Below are positions 52,136 through 60,792 of a stretch of DNA of 64,000 bases, one piece after another (position 1 is the stretch's first letter; the number at the start of each line of letters is the position of its first letter). The stretch is from Chloroflexales bacterium ZM16-3 (lineage in GTDB: Bacteria > Chloroflexota > Chloroflexia > Chloroflexales > Chloroflexaceae). A model generated the notes under the pieces. The model ran no database searches. It saw nothing but the letters and a program-made list of their open reading frames with translations, and was not told the DNA's origin. Made by a program: the position numbers and the translations under genes. The DNA lies in the NCBI GenBank assembly GCA_004138175.2, contig RYFE02000012.1:1-64000 (forward strand), given 5' to 3'.

Positions 52136-53737
52136 ATGGAACCGATCCTCCAGTGTATCGGCCTGACCAAGCGCTTCGGCACGCTCGGTGCGCTCGACCG
52201 GGTGAGCTTCAGCGTGGGGCCGGGCGAGGTGGTGGGCCTGGTGGGGCGCAGCGGCGCGGGCAAGTCGGTGCTGGCCGATCTGCTGGCCGGTCTGATGGTG
52301 CCCAGCGATGGCGAGGCGCTGATCGATGGGCACCGGCTGCGCTGGCCCTTCCAGGCACCCCGGCATGGTGTGGCTGTGGTGCCGCAGCGCCCGGCTCTGG
52401 CCGACCGCCTTGATATCACGAGCAACATCTTTCTGGGGGCCGAGCTGGGCTGGCCGCGTCGCCTGGGCTGGCTGCGCTTCCCCGACCGGCGGCGCATGGA
52501 TCATGCCGCCCTGGAGGTGCTGGCTACGCTTGAGCTGTCGGTGGAGAGCCTGCGGGCTAAGGCAAACCAGCTTTCCAGCGAGCAGCGCCAGCTCATTGCC
52601 ATCGCCCGCGCTATGGTCATCCCGGCTCGGCTGGTCATCCTCGATGAGCCGACCGCTCTGCTCAGCTACAGCTCCCAGCAGCGCCTGCTCGGCCTCATCC
52701 GCAGCTGGCAGCAGCAGGGCATTGCGGTGATCTTTGCCAGCAGCAGCCTCGACCATATCTTTGCCGTGACCGACCGGGTGATCGTGCTGAACGAGGGCCA
52801 CAAGGCGCTGGACGCCCGCACTGACAGCACGAGCCGTGAGCAGATCGTGGCCGCCCTGATCGGCCAGGGCGAGCGCCAGCAGCTCACGCCGATCATCTGG
52901 GCGCTAGAGAGCTACTACAGCGCCCGCGATCAGTCCGAGCACCTGCGCCTTCAGCAGCGTCGCCTTGAGCGCGACTTGGCTGTTCAGGATAGCCTTAACC
53001 AGCAGCTGATCAAGCAGCTCGCCGAGCAGGTCAAGTCGCTCGATCAGGCCAACCTGGCGCTCCAGGACGCCCAGCGCCGCCTGCTGACCGAGCGCGAGGG
53101 CGAGCGCAAATACCTGGCCCGCGAGCTACACGACCAGGTGATCCAAGATCTGCTCAGCGTAAACTTCCAGCTTGAGGATTTGCAGAGCGAGGCGGATGAG
53201 GAGTCGGGGCTCTCGCAGGAGCTGGCCGAGGTGCGTCTGAGCATGCGCGCACTGGTCGACGATGTGCGCCAGATCTGCGGCAACCTGCGCCCGCCGACGA
53301 TCGATAGCCTGGGCCTGGGTGCGGCCCTTCAGTCGTACACGCGCGACTGGGCGGCGCGCACGGGGGTCTCCGTCGATCTCCAGATTGGCGAGAGCTTGGG
53401 CCGGCTGTCCGAGGAGCTGGAGCTTTCGATCTTTCGGATTGTGCAGGAGAGCCTGTCGAATGTGCGCAAGCACGCCCACGCGCGCCAAGTGGAGGTGCGT
53501 CTAGTCTCTACATCGCCGCGTGCCCTGGGCATCACCATCGCCGACGACGGGGCCGGCCTGCGCTCCGGGCTCGATCTGGCGGCACTGGCGAATGCTGGCC
53601 ACTACGGTCTGCTCGGCATCAGCGAGCGGGTGGCGCTGCTCCAGGGCAAGCTGCGCATCTACAACCGGCCCAGCGGCGGACTTGTGATCGAGGCCGAGAT
53701 CCCGCATCCGCGCCTTCCCGGCACCGGGGCCGCGTAG
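52136..53737 (+). CDS. ABC ATPase-histidine kinase fusion protein
   Basis: 533 residues, ATG 52136, no clear SD. Residues ~1-245 are one ABC domain of the RbsA N-terminal type: Walker A GRSGAGKS (Lys43), signature LSSEQ (146-150, normally LSGGQ), and Walker B VILDEPTAL (Asp170, Glu171). The H-loop histidine is replaced: FASSSLDHI where gguA has LISHKLKEV, giving Ser203. A coiled coil (~270-320) leads to a HisKA_3 dimerisation helix with ARELHDQVIQDL (His332), then HATPase_c with IVQESLSNVRKHAHA and DDGAGL, the NarL/LuxR-type kinase family. No membrane helix. So the transporter's only local ATPase is also a kinase. No response regulator gene lies next to it. Confidence 0.9.
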   Translation: MEPILQCIGLTKRFGTLGALDRVSFSVGPGEVVGLVGRSGAGKSVLADLLAGLMVPSDGEALIDGHRLRWPFQAPRHGVAVVPQRPALADRLDITSNIFLGAELGWPRRLGWLRFPDRRRMDHAALEVLATLELSVESLRAKANQLSSEQRQLIAIARAMVIPARLVILDEPTALLSYSSQQRLLGLIRSWQQQGIAVIFASSSLDHIFAVTDRVIVLNEGHKALDARTDSTSREQIVAALIGQGERQQLTPIIWALESYYSARDQSEHLRLQQRRLERDLAVQDSLNQQLIKQLAEQVKSLDQANLALQDAQRRLLTEREGERKYLARELHDQVIQDLLSVNFQLEDLQSEADEESGLSQELAEVRLSMRALVDDVRQICGNLRPPTIDSLGLGAALQSYTRDWAARTGVSVDLQIGESLGRLSEELELSIFRIVQESLSNVRKHAHARQVEVRLVSTSPRALGITIADDGAGLRSGLDLAALANAGHYGLLGISERVALLQGKLRIYNRPSGGLVIEAEIPHPRLPGTGAA

Positions 53738-53761
53738 GGGCGGCTCGCGAGCCGCCCCTAC
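53734..53761. repeat. 28-bp perfect palindrome supplying two stop codons
   Basis: 14-bp arms, GTAGGGGCGGCTCG and its complement. The left end contains the TAG stop of the ABC-kinase gene (53735-53737). The right end, on the minus strand, contains the TAG stop of the convergent CHAT gene (53758-53760). Confidence 0.9.
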
Positions 53762-56700
53762 ACGCCCCCACCCGTGCGCTCCCGGATTGTCGCCGCTGCC
53801 AGGTACCAATGCTCGCGCAGCTCTAGGGGCCATGTGGCCACCTGCCCAGTGATGCTCCGCATAGTCTCGGCATCGCCGATCCACGCCAGCGCCTCGATCG
53901 CCTTGCGCCGCAGGTAGATCGGCTGCCCGTCAATATCGCTGGCGCGCTTGGCCACCGCGAAGCGGCCCAGCTTCAGCTGGCGGATCTTCTGCCCAGCGGC
54001 GATGTTCTCGATGATCTGTTTGAGCGTCGGGCCGGGGCGTCCATCGCCCAGCTCAAGGCGCTGCTTCTCGACGCCCATGCCCATCCAGGCCAGGCTCTGG
54101 AGCGCCTTGCTCTTGATCGTCTGGCTGGGGTTGGTGATGAGGAGTTCGATTAGCCAGCTGATCACCTCGGGGCTGGCGGCGCGCAGGCGACCGGCCAGGT
54201 AGGCCAACTGCTGGGCCGCGCTGTTCGGGATCGTCTGCTTGCGCTTCACAAGCACCGTTAGCAGCGGGGCCACCTGATTTGGCTCGAAGAGGGTCAGGGC
54301 GTCGGCCGCCGCCCACATGGTGTCCTCCCAGTCCGCGCTGATCCGCTCGTCGGCAGTGTCCGTGGGGCTGAGGATTACCCGCAGGAGCAGGCGGGCGTCC
54401 AGGAGCTTCTTGCCCTCGGCGTCGGCCATATCGCCGAGGGCGAAGGCGGCCAGGGCGCGCTCGGGCGGGTTGGGCGAGTTGCGCAGGATGCTGCGAAACT
54501 CCGCGCGGCCGGCGGCACCGCGCCCCCAGACCCGCATCAGCCGCACCAGGATCTGGTCGTTGCGGATGTCGATGATCGGGGGCATCGGGGCCGGGCGCGC
54601 GCCCGCCTGGTCGGCCAGCGAGACCATGTCGGGGTCGCCGTTAGTGAGCAGCAGGCTTGCCAGATCGTCCTGTGGATCTGTGCGTCTGCCCTGTACGTTG
54701 CTCGGCAGGTAGATGTTGCGCAGTGCGCGGGCGGCGGCGATTCGCACGTTCGTGTACTCGTAGCGCGGGCCGCTGCTGGTCGCGCGGACGCGCTCGACCA
54801 GGATGCGGCGCAGCTCGTGGCGTACCTGGGGGTGGCTCAGGCGTCCGAGGGCGGTGGCGATCTGCTCGCGCCGGTCGGCCGAGGGCTCGCGGTCAGCGCG
54901 CAGCCGCAGCACGCAGGCGTCTAGCAGCTCCTCGCGCAGATCGGCGGACAGGCGGGCGTCCTGCTCTGGCGGTAGAGCCTCCATACAACGGGCGGCGATC
55001 AGGGCGTGGGTGTAGCTGCCCGTACGGATGGCGGAGGCCAGATGCTCGAAGAGTGGGGCCGGGTCTCCAACCATGCCTGCCAGCGAGTAGAGCACATCCT
55101 CCCACCAGATCTGGCGCTTCGGGCTGCTGCATAGGCTGATGATGTCGCGCAGGCGCTCGGCCATATCTTGGCGGGCAGACAGGGCTACGGCGGCGCAGTA
55201 TGTCTGGATGGCCGGGTTGACGAATCGTGCGGTGCCCTGTCCGACGCCGATCAGCAGGCGGGCATCGCAGAGCGCCCGGTAGAGATCCTCTAGGCTGTAG
55301 TCGCGGTCGTGGCGGATCTCGGCCAGGATGTGAAATACCTCGCTCATGGGCAGCTGGTCGACATGGTTCCAGCGGCTGTGCCATGCCAGAGCGCTCAGGC
55401 TCTCGCGGGCGGCGTCGCCGATGATGTAGCGCGGCGCGATCCCGCTGATCGCCTGGTCGAGGTATTCTTGCACCAGCTGGTTGCGGGTCAGGCGGGCCTG
55501 CTGGTCGCCTGCCATGCGGGCGTAGATCAGGGCGAGCAGGCTCATGTCGCTGGCCAGGGCGAGCAGGCGGTTCTCGCGGATCTGGCTGAAGATCTTGTAG
55601 GCGTCGCGCTCATCACGCCCGCGGATGTAGTGGAAGATCTGCTGCTCGGTGAGCGGCTGGATCACCAGGACGTGGGCGCTGCTGAGCGCCTGGGTCGGGA
55701 AGTTCTCCTGCGATGAGGTAAGTACGAACTGTTGGTCGACCATGCGCGTGGCGAGGGCGCTCAGGTCGTTGGCAACATCAATGCGCGCCTTCTCGGGGAT
55801 GCTGTCCAGGTTGTCGAGCAGGAAGATGTAGCGCGGGCGCTGGTAGCTAGCCCTCAGCACTGTCTGTGGACGGAATAGCTCTGTGAGCGCATCGCCCAGG
55901 GCGGCGTTGGCGGCCTGGGCCTGCTCTACAATGTGTTGCTCCAGCCGCGCCGCGCCGCGCTGGCTCTCGTAGCCGGTGAGCGAGATCATAATCCCCGGTG
56001 GGCTGCTCGGGTCGTCCGTCACCTTCAGGGCTAGGTCGTAGGCCATGCGCTGCAAGATCGTCGTCTGCCCAGAGTGTGGCGGCCCGATCACAGCGGTGAT
56101 CGTGCTGTAGCCGCCAGGCGGTGCCTTGCCGTGGTGGTGGCGATCACCGAGGTGGCCCTGATCAAGGATGCGGTGGAGGGTATCGATCACGCTCACGCTG
56201 GCCGGGGCGTCCTCGGGGCGTGATCGCAGCAGGCTCCAGTTTTGGCCAGGGGCCACGGCCAGCACGCCAGACTCGATGAACTCAGGACCGCTCCAGCGCA
56301 CGTATGTCGGGTCGGCCAGGATTGTCTGGACATACTCTAGCTGCGCATTCGGCGTGAAGAGCCGCCCGTCGACAGTGCGCATATAGAGCGTCGGCGTACT
56401 CCAGCCGATGTCATCGGCTGCGTAGACTCGCCGCCGCGCCGTGTTGACCGCCACGTCGATCAGCCCTTCGCGCAGCAGATGCTCGCTGAGGTGGTAGGTG
56501 AAGCGGCGGGCCAGGGTGATCTCGACCAGGCGCTGCATGGCTAGCACCGCCGGCACCCCGCCGCCGATCACCAGGCGCACGGCCAGGCTGTTCATCGTCT
56601 GGTTTCCCCACGTTGTGGCGCTGTTGCATGCCACAAGCGCAACCATTGCCGGTCGGTGGCTCTCGGGGAGTTGCTGCATCAGGCTTACCAGATCGTTGGT

Positions 56701-57477
56701 GGGGTAGAGCCTCGCCCGCTGCGTCACCTGGTCTTCGAGGAGCAGCCGCGTGCCATACTGCTCATTATAGGCGGCGTGGCACATACAGAGCAGCACATCG
56801 TAGCCGTTGGGCTGCTCGCTGCCGATGCCGCCCTGCGAGATCGCGTCCTGGAGCGCCTGGGCCGAGGCGACTGGCAGCACATCGTAGCGGAACTGCCCCG
56901 AGCTGATGATCGGGCCAAAGCGCGTGCGGAAGTCGCGCTCCTCACTGGCCCGACCAACCGGCGCGAGCCCCCAGCGCTCCTTGAGGTCGGTCGGGTCGGC
57001 GATGACGAGCAGCAGGCGCAGGGGGCGGCGGCTCACCGGCTCGCCCTCGTCGAAGTCGGCGCTCTCGATGTAGCGCGAGAAGGCCACCCGCCCGTCGGCG
57101 GCCATCGGGCGCGCGGGCGACATGCCGCCGCTGTCGTCGAAGTGCAGCAACTCCCAGGGCACAGCGTGGACGGCGGGCGCCTCGGGGTCGAGGGCCAGCC
57201 GCACCCGCAGCATGCGGTCGCGGGCCACGGCCGAGGCCCATGCCTGCTGGAAGGCTACTGAGAGCCGCCCGCTAAACAGCCGGTTGAAGAGGTCGAGCCC
57301 GTGGGCCGCCAGAGTGGTCGCGTCGCCGAGCTGAGGCTCGACATAATCATCGAGCTGTAGCTCCTCCTGGGCGTTCACGCGACGCCCACCCTCCAGCCAC
57401 ATCTCGACAACATAGGCGTGCCCGTTGGACGCATCCCTCCGGCTCACCCGCACCAGCAGATCGTCGATCTCTTGCAT
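53758..57477 (-). CDS. CHAT protease-STAND ATPase-HEAT repeat protein
   Basis: 1239 residues from ATG 57477 with GGAGG five bases upstream (ATG 57480 is also possible). Residues ~1-400 hold a CHAT (caspase-like) peptidase with His234 (LLCMCHAAYN) and Cys284 (LVACNSAT) at the catalytic positions, and GGGVPAVLAMQ after. A NACHT/STAND-like ATPase spans ~460-780. Its P-loop reads GPPHSGQTT, with Gln471 where Lys is expected, while Walker B FLLDNLDS is present. Residues ~790-1239 are alpha-helical HEAT-type repeats (ALAALGDMADAEGKK-like, IRTGSYTHALIAARCMEA). The architecture is that of bacterial nucleotide-binding sensors linked to cell suicide or antiphage defence. No partner substrate gene is adjacent. 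Divergent from a sugar-binding lipoprotein. Confidence 0.85.
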   Translation of the reverse strand: MQEIDDLLVRVSRRDASNGHAYVVEMWLEGGRRVNAQEELQLDDYVEPQLGDATTLAAHGLDLFNRLFSGRLSVAFQQAWASAVARDRMLRVRLALDPEAPAVHAVPWELLHFDDSGGMSPARPMAADGRVAFSRYIESADFDEGEPVSRRPLRLLLVIADPTDLKERWGLAPVGRASEERDFRTRFGPIISSGQFRYDVLPVASAQALQDAISQGGIGSEQPNGYDVLLCMCHAAYNEQYGTRLLLEDQVTQRARLYPTNDLVSLMQQLPESHRPAMVALVACNSATTWGNQTMNSLAVRLVIGGGVPAVLAMQRLVEITLARRFTYHLSEHLLREGLIDVAVNTARRRVYAADDIGWSTPTLYMRTVDGRLFTPNAQLEYVQTILADPTYVRWSGPEFIESGVLAVAPGQNWSLLRSRPEDAPASVSVIDTLHRILDQGHLGDRHHHGKAPPGGYSTITAVIGPPHSGQTTILQRMAYDLALKVTDDPSSPPGIMISLTGYESQRGAARLEQHIVEQAQAANAALGDALTELFRPQTVLRASYQRPRYIFLLDNLDSIPEKARIDVANDLSALATRMVDQQFVLTSSQENFPTQALSSAHVLVIQPLTEQQIFHYIRGRDERDAYKIFSQIRENRLLALASDMSLLALIYARMAGDQQARLTRNQLVQEYLDQAISGIAPRYIIGDAARESLSALAWHSRWNHVDQLPMSEVFHILAEIRHDRDYSLEDLYRALCDARLLIGVGQGTARFVNPAIQTYCAAVALSARQDMAERLRDIISLCSSPKRQIWWEDVLYSLAGMVGDPAPLFEHLASAIRTGSYTHALIAARCMEALPPEQDARLSADLREELLDACVLRLRADREPSADRREQIATALGRLSHPQVRHELRRILVERVRATSSGPRYEYTNVRIAAARALRNIYLPSNVQGRRTDPQDDLASLLLTNGDPDMVSLADQAGARPAPMPPIIDIRNDQILVRLMRVWGRGAAGRAEFRSILRNSPNPPERALAAFALGDMADAEGKKLLDARLLLRVILSPTDTADERISADWEDTMWAAADALTLFEPNQVAPLLTVLVKRKQTIPNSAAQQLAYLAGRLRAASPEVISWLIELLITNPSQTIKSKALQSLAWMGMGVEKQRLELGDGRPGPTLKQIIENIAAGQKIRQLKLGRFAVAKRASDIDGQPIYLRRKAIEALAWIGDAETMRSITGQVATWPLELREHWYLAAATIRERTGGGV

Positions 57478-57524
57478 CATCGCCTCCGGCCCCAACCCCC
57501 AGCCCCCATCAATACTACCGCACT

Positions 57525-57554
57525 TTGCGCCGCTCGATAACGGCGTGCTATACT
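57525..57554 (+). promoter_or_regulatory. Promoter of the family-1 binding protein gene
   Basis: TTGCGC (57525-57530), 18-bp spacer, TATACT (57549-57554), 34 bp before GTG 57588. Confidence 0.55.
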
Positions 57555-57587
57555 GCCGCCGTTCTCTGCGCGGAAAGCGAGGCTCCG

Positions 57588-58904
57588 GTGGCCGCACGGC
57601 AGCACATCTGGCATCTCCTGGTCACCTGGCTGGCCCTCCTATCGCTGATCGCATGCGCCGCATCCCCATCGGCGGTGGGCACGCCATCTCCGACCGTCGG
57701 TGCGAGCGAGCGGGCGAAGACGGTGCTGGTGCTCTGGCACGCATGGCCTTACCCTGAGGATCGCGCCCTGGCCGCCCTGGTCGAGCGCTACAACCGCAGC
57801 AACTCCGCCGTTCAGATCGTTCTCCAGGCCCACTCGGTCGCCGCGATCACCTCCGATCTCTCCACGGCTGTCTCCGAGGGCGGCGGGCCGCACATGGCCA
57901 TCCTGAAGAGCCACACGCTCGGCGGCCTGGCAGAGAGCGGCGCGATTATGCAGATCGACGACCTGCTGCCCGAGTCTGATCTCGGCCAGTTGCTGCCAGC
58001 CGCCCTCGGTGGTGCCCAGCTGCCGACCGCCACGGCGAGCGCGCTGTACGGCGTGCCGATCACCTTCGATACGCTGGCGCTCTACTACAATAAGGCGAAC
58101 TTCGCTGCCGCGCCGCCTGCCGACACCTCTGCCCTGCTTGCCGTGGCCCGTGGCCTCACCGACACCCGTAGCGACCCGCCGACCTGGGGGCTGGCCCTCA
58201 ACCTTAATCTCGACCGCACGGTCGGCTACCTCTACGCCTTCGGCGGGCGAGTCTTCGATGGGGATCGCAACCTGGTGCTCGGCCTCGACGGGCGGGCTGG
58301 TGCCGAGGCATGGCTGGGCTGGCTGGAGAGCCTGCATAGCGATGAGCGCATCCTGGCAAGCAGCGATGGGATCGCCGTCGATAATGCCCTGATGACCCAC
58401 GAGGCGCTGATGACCTTCGACTGGTCGCACGCCATGGGTGCCTACCGCGACCTCTGGCAGGAGAATATGGGCGTGGCGCCGCTGCCGCGCCTGAGCGACG
58501 GCGACCGGGCACCTCAGCCCTATGTGCAGAGCGACGCGGTGGTGCTCAACGCACGCATTGGCGCGCCTGAGCGCCAAGCAGCCGTCGATTTCATCCGTTA
58601 CCTGATCAGCGTTGATTCTCAGGCCGACCTGCTGCGCGCTGGCCGCCAGCCGACTCTGCGTAGCCTCGATCTCGCCTCGGTCGAGGGCGTCGATCCCCAG
58701 ATTCGCGATGCCGCCATCATCTTTCGGGGGCAGGCCGCCCAGGGCCAGCCGATGCCGAATAGCCGTCAGTCGAACGATATTGTCTGGGGGGCGCTCTCGG
58801 ATATGCAGGCCAATGTCCTACGCGGCCTGCTGCCTCCCGCGCAGGCCGTCTCCGATGCCGACGCCGCCCTGCGCACGCGGCTGGGCCTACAGCCTGCCCC
58901 TTAA
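57588..58904 (+). CDS. Extracellular solute-binding protein family 1 (sugar type)
   Basis: 438 residues from GTG 57588, GAGG five bases upstream; starting earlier would bury the signal peptide. The lipoprotein signal ends SLIAC (Cys23). A MalE/UgpB-like two-lobed fold: VLWHAWPYPEDRALAALVERYN, YGVPITFDTLALYYNKANF, GLALNLNLDRTVGYLYAFGG and FDWSHAMGAYRDLW. Binds a sugar or oligosaccharide for an ABC importer, but no permease genes follow, so it is an orphan receptor here. It diverges from the CHAT gene across a 110-bp region. Confidence 0.88.
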   Translation: MAARQHIWHLLVTWLALLSLIACAASPSAVGTPSPTVGASERAKTVLVLWHAWPYPEDRALAALVERYNRSNSAVQIVLQAHSVAAITSDLSTAVSEGGGPHMAILKSHTLGGLAESGAIMQIDDLLPESDLGQLLPAALGGAQLPTATASALYGVPITFDTLALYYNKANFAAAPPADTSALLAVARGLTDTRSDPPTWGLALNLNLDRTVGYLYAFGGRVFDGDRNLVLGLDGRAGAEAWLGWLESLHSDERILASSDGIAVDNALMTHEALMTFDWSHAMGAYRDLWQENMGVAPLPRLSDGDRAPQPYVQSDAVVLNARIGAPERQAAVDFIRYLISVDSQADLLRAGRQPTLRSLDLASVEGVDPQIRDAAIIFRGQAAQGQPMPNSRQSNDIVWGALSDMQANVLRGLLPPAQAVSDADAALRTRLGLQPAP

Positions 58905-58906
58905 CA

Positions 58907-58933
58907 TTGACTGTAACGCAAGCGTGTTATAAT
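58907..58933 (+). promoter_or_regulatory. Possible promoter of the orphan Roadblock gene
   Basis: TTGACT (58907-58912) and TATAAT (58928-58933), but the spacer is only 15 bp. The leader to ATG 59143 would be ~200 nt. Confidence 0.4.
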
Positions 58934-59142
58934 CTACTACGATAGCTAATCATTACACTTCAGTGCCTGTCAACCTCCTGCTTTGCTGATTGCCACGAAG
59001 CAAACTAGTTGCCCAGGCTCTAGAAATGTAGTAGAATAAGCCAAGACGGCCGTCAACTGCGGCCTGTATGATCCTGGCACCAATTGCCAGTTCGTTCTCG
59101 CCTCTGCTCCAGAACTGCTGACGGCCCCTAAGGAGGATCTGA

Positions 59143-59511
59143 ATGGCAAGCAGAACCGAAGAGATGGTGCGGCATCTGAAGGCCTTGTCCATGAACACGC
59201 CCGACATCGAGGCGTCGGCGGTCGTGAGTGTTGATGGCCTCATCATGGCTTCGGCGTTGCCGGCGGATGTTGAGGAAGACCGGGTTTCGGCCATGAGCGC
59301 AGCTATGCTCTCCCTGGGCGAGCGGATCGCCAACGAGCTCCGTCGTGGCCAGCTCGACCAGGTCTTTGTCCGCGGCGAAGATGGGTACGTGATCCTGATG
59401 GCTATCGGGGAGGAGGCGGTGCTCACCGCCCTCGCCCAGAGCCGCGCCAAGCTTGGCCTTGTCTTCCTTGACATGCGCCGCACGGCAAATGAGCTGATTA
59501 ACCTGGTCTAA
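59143..59511 (+). CDS. Orphan Roadblock/LC7 domain protein
   Basis: 122 residues, ATG 59143 with AAGGAGG six bases upstream. Fold features: IEASAVVSVDGLIMASALP, VSAMSAAMLSLGERIANEL, VFVRGEDGYVILMAIG and GLVFLDMRRTANEL. Similar in length and layout to the Roadblock protein at 41638 but clearly divergent. No GTPase gene is adjacent, so it may act with a GTPase encoded elsewhere, such as the one at 43397. Confidence 0.92.
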   Translation: MASRTEEMVRHLKALSMNTPDIEASAVVSVDGLIMASALPADVEEDRVSAMSAAMLSLGERIANELRRGQLDQVFVRGEDGYVILMAIGEEAVLTALAQSRAKLGLVFLDMRRTANELINLV

Positions 59512-59540
59512 CCAGGGATCCTCCAGAGGCCAGATCAATA

Positions 59541-59566
59541 AGGGTCGGGCAATGTTGCCCGGCCCT
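59541..59566 (+). terminator. Terminator of the Roadblock gene
   Basis: 12-bp stem with one G-T pair and a TG centre, followed by GTTTG, 30 bp past the stop. Confidence 0.7.
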
Positions 59567-59598
59567 GTTTGATTCGCCCGCAGGGCTTCGTCCATGGC

Positions 59599-59643
59599 TG
59601 GTTCTTTGGTGTTGGCGACGATGTCGCCAACACTAAAGAACCA
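59599..59643. repeat. Palindrome, 21-bp arms
   Basis: TGGTTCTTTGGTGTTGGCGAC and its near-perfect complement (one G-T), GAT loop. Similar in style to 6918-6962. Lies between convergent genes. Confidence 0.7.
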
Positions 59644-59656
59644 ACGCTTGCTACGG

Positions 59657-59684
59657 TGCCTCAGCGCCTCAGTGCCTCAGTATT
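59657..59684. repeat. CTCAGTGC repeat
   Basis: Three units of GCCTCAGC/TGCCTCAGT abutting the stop codon of the AIM24-family gene. Confidence 0.8.
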
Positions 59685-60635
59685 TTACTCCCCGAACAGG
59701 TTCCCCAGGTTAATGCCGCTGCCGCTGTTGCTGCCGCTGCTGCTGCTGTTGCTCGGCAGGTACTGCGCGATCTTCTTGGCCAGGTTCATCGCCGGCATCG
59801 TCTGGAGCCAGACGCGCCCGGGGCCGCGCAGCGTGGCCAGGAAGAGCCCCTCGCCGCCGAAGAGGATGTTCTTAAAGCCACGCACCATCTCCACGTCGAA
59901 CTGCACCGTTGGCTCATACATCGCCACGTGTCCGGTGTCCACCTTCAGCATCTGGTTGGCCTCCAGCGTGTACTCCACGATCTCGCCGTCGAGCTCGACG
60001 AAGGCCAGGCCGGGGCCGGTGAGCTTCTGCATCACGAAGCCCTCGCCGCCGAAGAGACCCGCCCCCAGCTTGCGCCGGAAGTGAATATCGAGCGTCACGC
60101 TGCGCTCGGCGCACATGAAGGCGTCCTTCTGACAGATCATCTGCTGGCCGCTGCCCAGGTTCAGCGGGACGATCTTGCCGGGGAACTCGGCCGAGAAGCC
60201 GACGATGCCGGTGCCGCCCTGCGAGGTGAAGCTGACCATAAAGATCGACTCGCCGGAGAACATGCGCTTGAAGGCACCGCCCAGCCCGCCCTCCATGTTC
60301 GTCGCCATGTTGATGTTGGCGCTCATCCAGCTCATGCCGCCGCGCTCCGAGAAGACCGTCTGGCTGGGCGGCAGCTCGATCACGACGGCCTGCATGGTGG
60401 TGCCGATGATCTTGTACTGCAGCCCGCTGGCCCCTTTGCCCGTGCCGACCACCGCCGGTTCGGGCAGGTCGATCCGCTCGCCGGGACGGTTATCATAAAC
60501 ATCGGCCATTGACTGGGACTCGCTGCCGCCAAGGCCGGGTGGGGTGGGCGTGGGGGCAGCCACAACCGGGGTGCCACAGGTGGTGCAGAATCGGGCGTTG
60601 GGGGCGAGCTCAGCGTCGCAGTTTGTGCATCGCAT
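59685..60635 (-). CDS. AIM24/TIGR00266 family protein with zinc ribbon
   Basis: 316 residues from ATG 60635 ([10 protein letters not shown]) with AGGAG nine bases upstream. A zinc ribbon (Cys3, 6, 17, 20) and Pro-rich linker precede the ~225-residue AIM24 beta fold: [69 protein letters not shown] and [19 protein letters not shown]. These are trefoil-like repeats with GGEG motifs. The tail is Ser/Gly-rich. Function is unknown in bacteria; the family is named after a mitochondrial inner-membrane organiser in yeast. Its zinc ribbon resembles that of the kinase at 18237. Downstream of rho, beyond a strong terminator. Confidence 0.88.
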   Translation of the reverse strand: MRCTNCDAELAPNARFCTTCGTPVVAAPTPTPPGLGGSESQSMADVYDNRPGERIDLPEPAVVGTGKGASGLQYKIIGTTMQAVVIELPPSQTVFSERGGMSWMSANINMATNMEGGLGGAFKRMFSGESIFMVSFTSQGGTGIVGFSAEFPGKIVPLNLGSGQQMICQKDAFMCAERSVTLDIHFRRKLGAGLFGGEGFVMQKLTGPGLAFVELDGEIVEYTLEANQMLKVDTGHVAMYEPTVQFDVEMVRGFKNILFGGEGLFLATLRGPGRVWLQTMPAMNLAKKIAQYLPSNSSSSGSNSGSGINLGNLFGE

Positions 60636-60735
60636 GGGGCGTTTCTCCTGTACTGTGCGCGCGCGGGGCGCGGCATCGGCCATCTCCGCTGAATAGTACG
60701 TGCGGTGCGGCGGTTTTGTTTCTTGGAGTGTAAAA

Positions 60736-60783
60736 AAGGGCCGCCGTAGGGACGGAGCGCGCTCCGTCCCTACGGCGGCCCTT
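60736..60783 (-). terminator. Intrinsic terminator of rho
   Basis: 48-bp perfect palindrome (24-bp arms) followed on the minus strand by TTTTTT. Core TAGGGACGGAGCG is related to the mreB-mreC palindrome. Confidence 0.9.
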
Positions 60784-60792
60784 ACAGTCACC

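Noticed and set aside
60636-60791. 52-residue N-terminal extension of the AIM24-family protein
   Set aside because: It would begin inside the rho terminator region and lacks a ribosome site; the zinc ribbon begins at ATG 60635.
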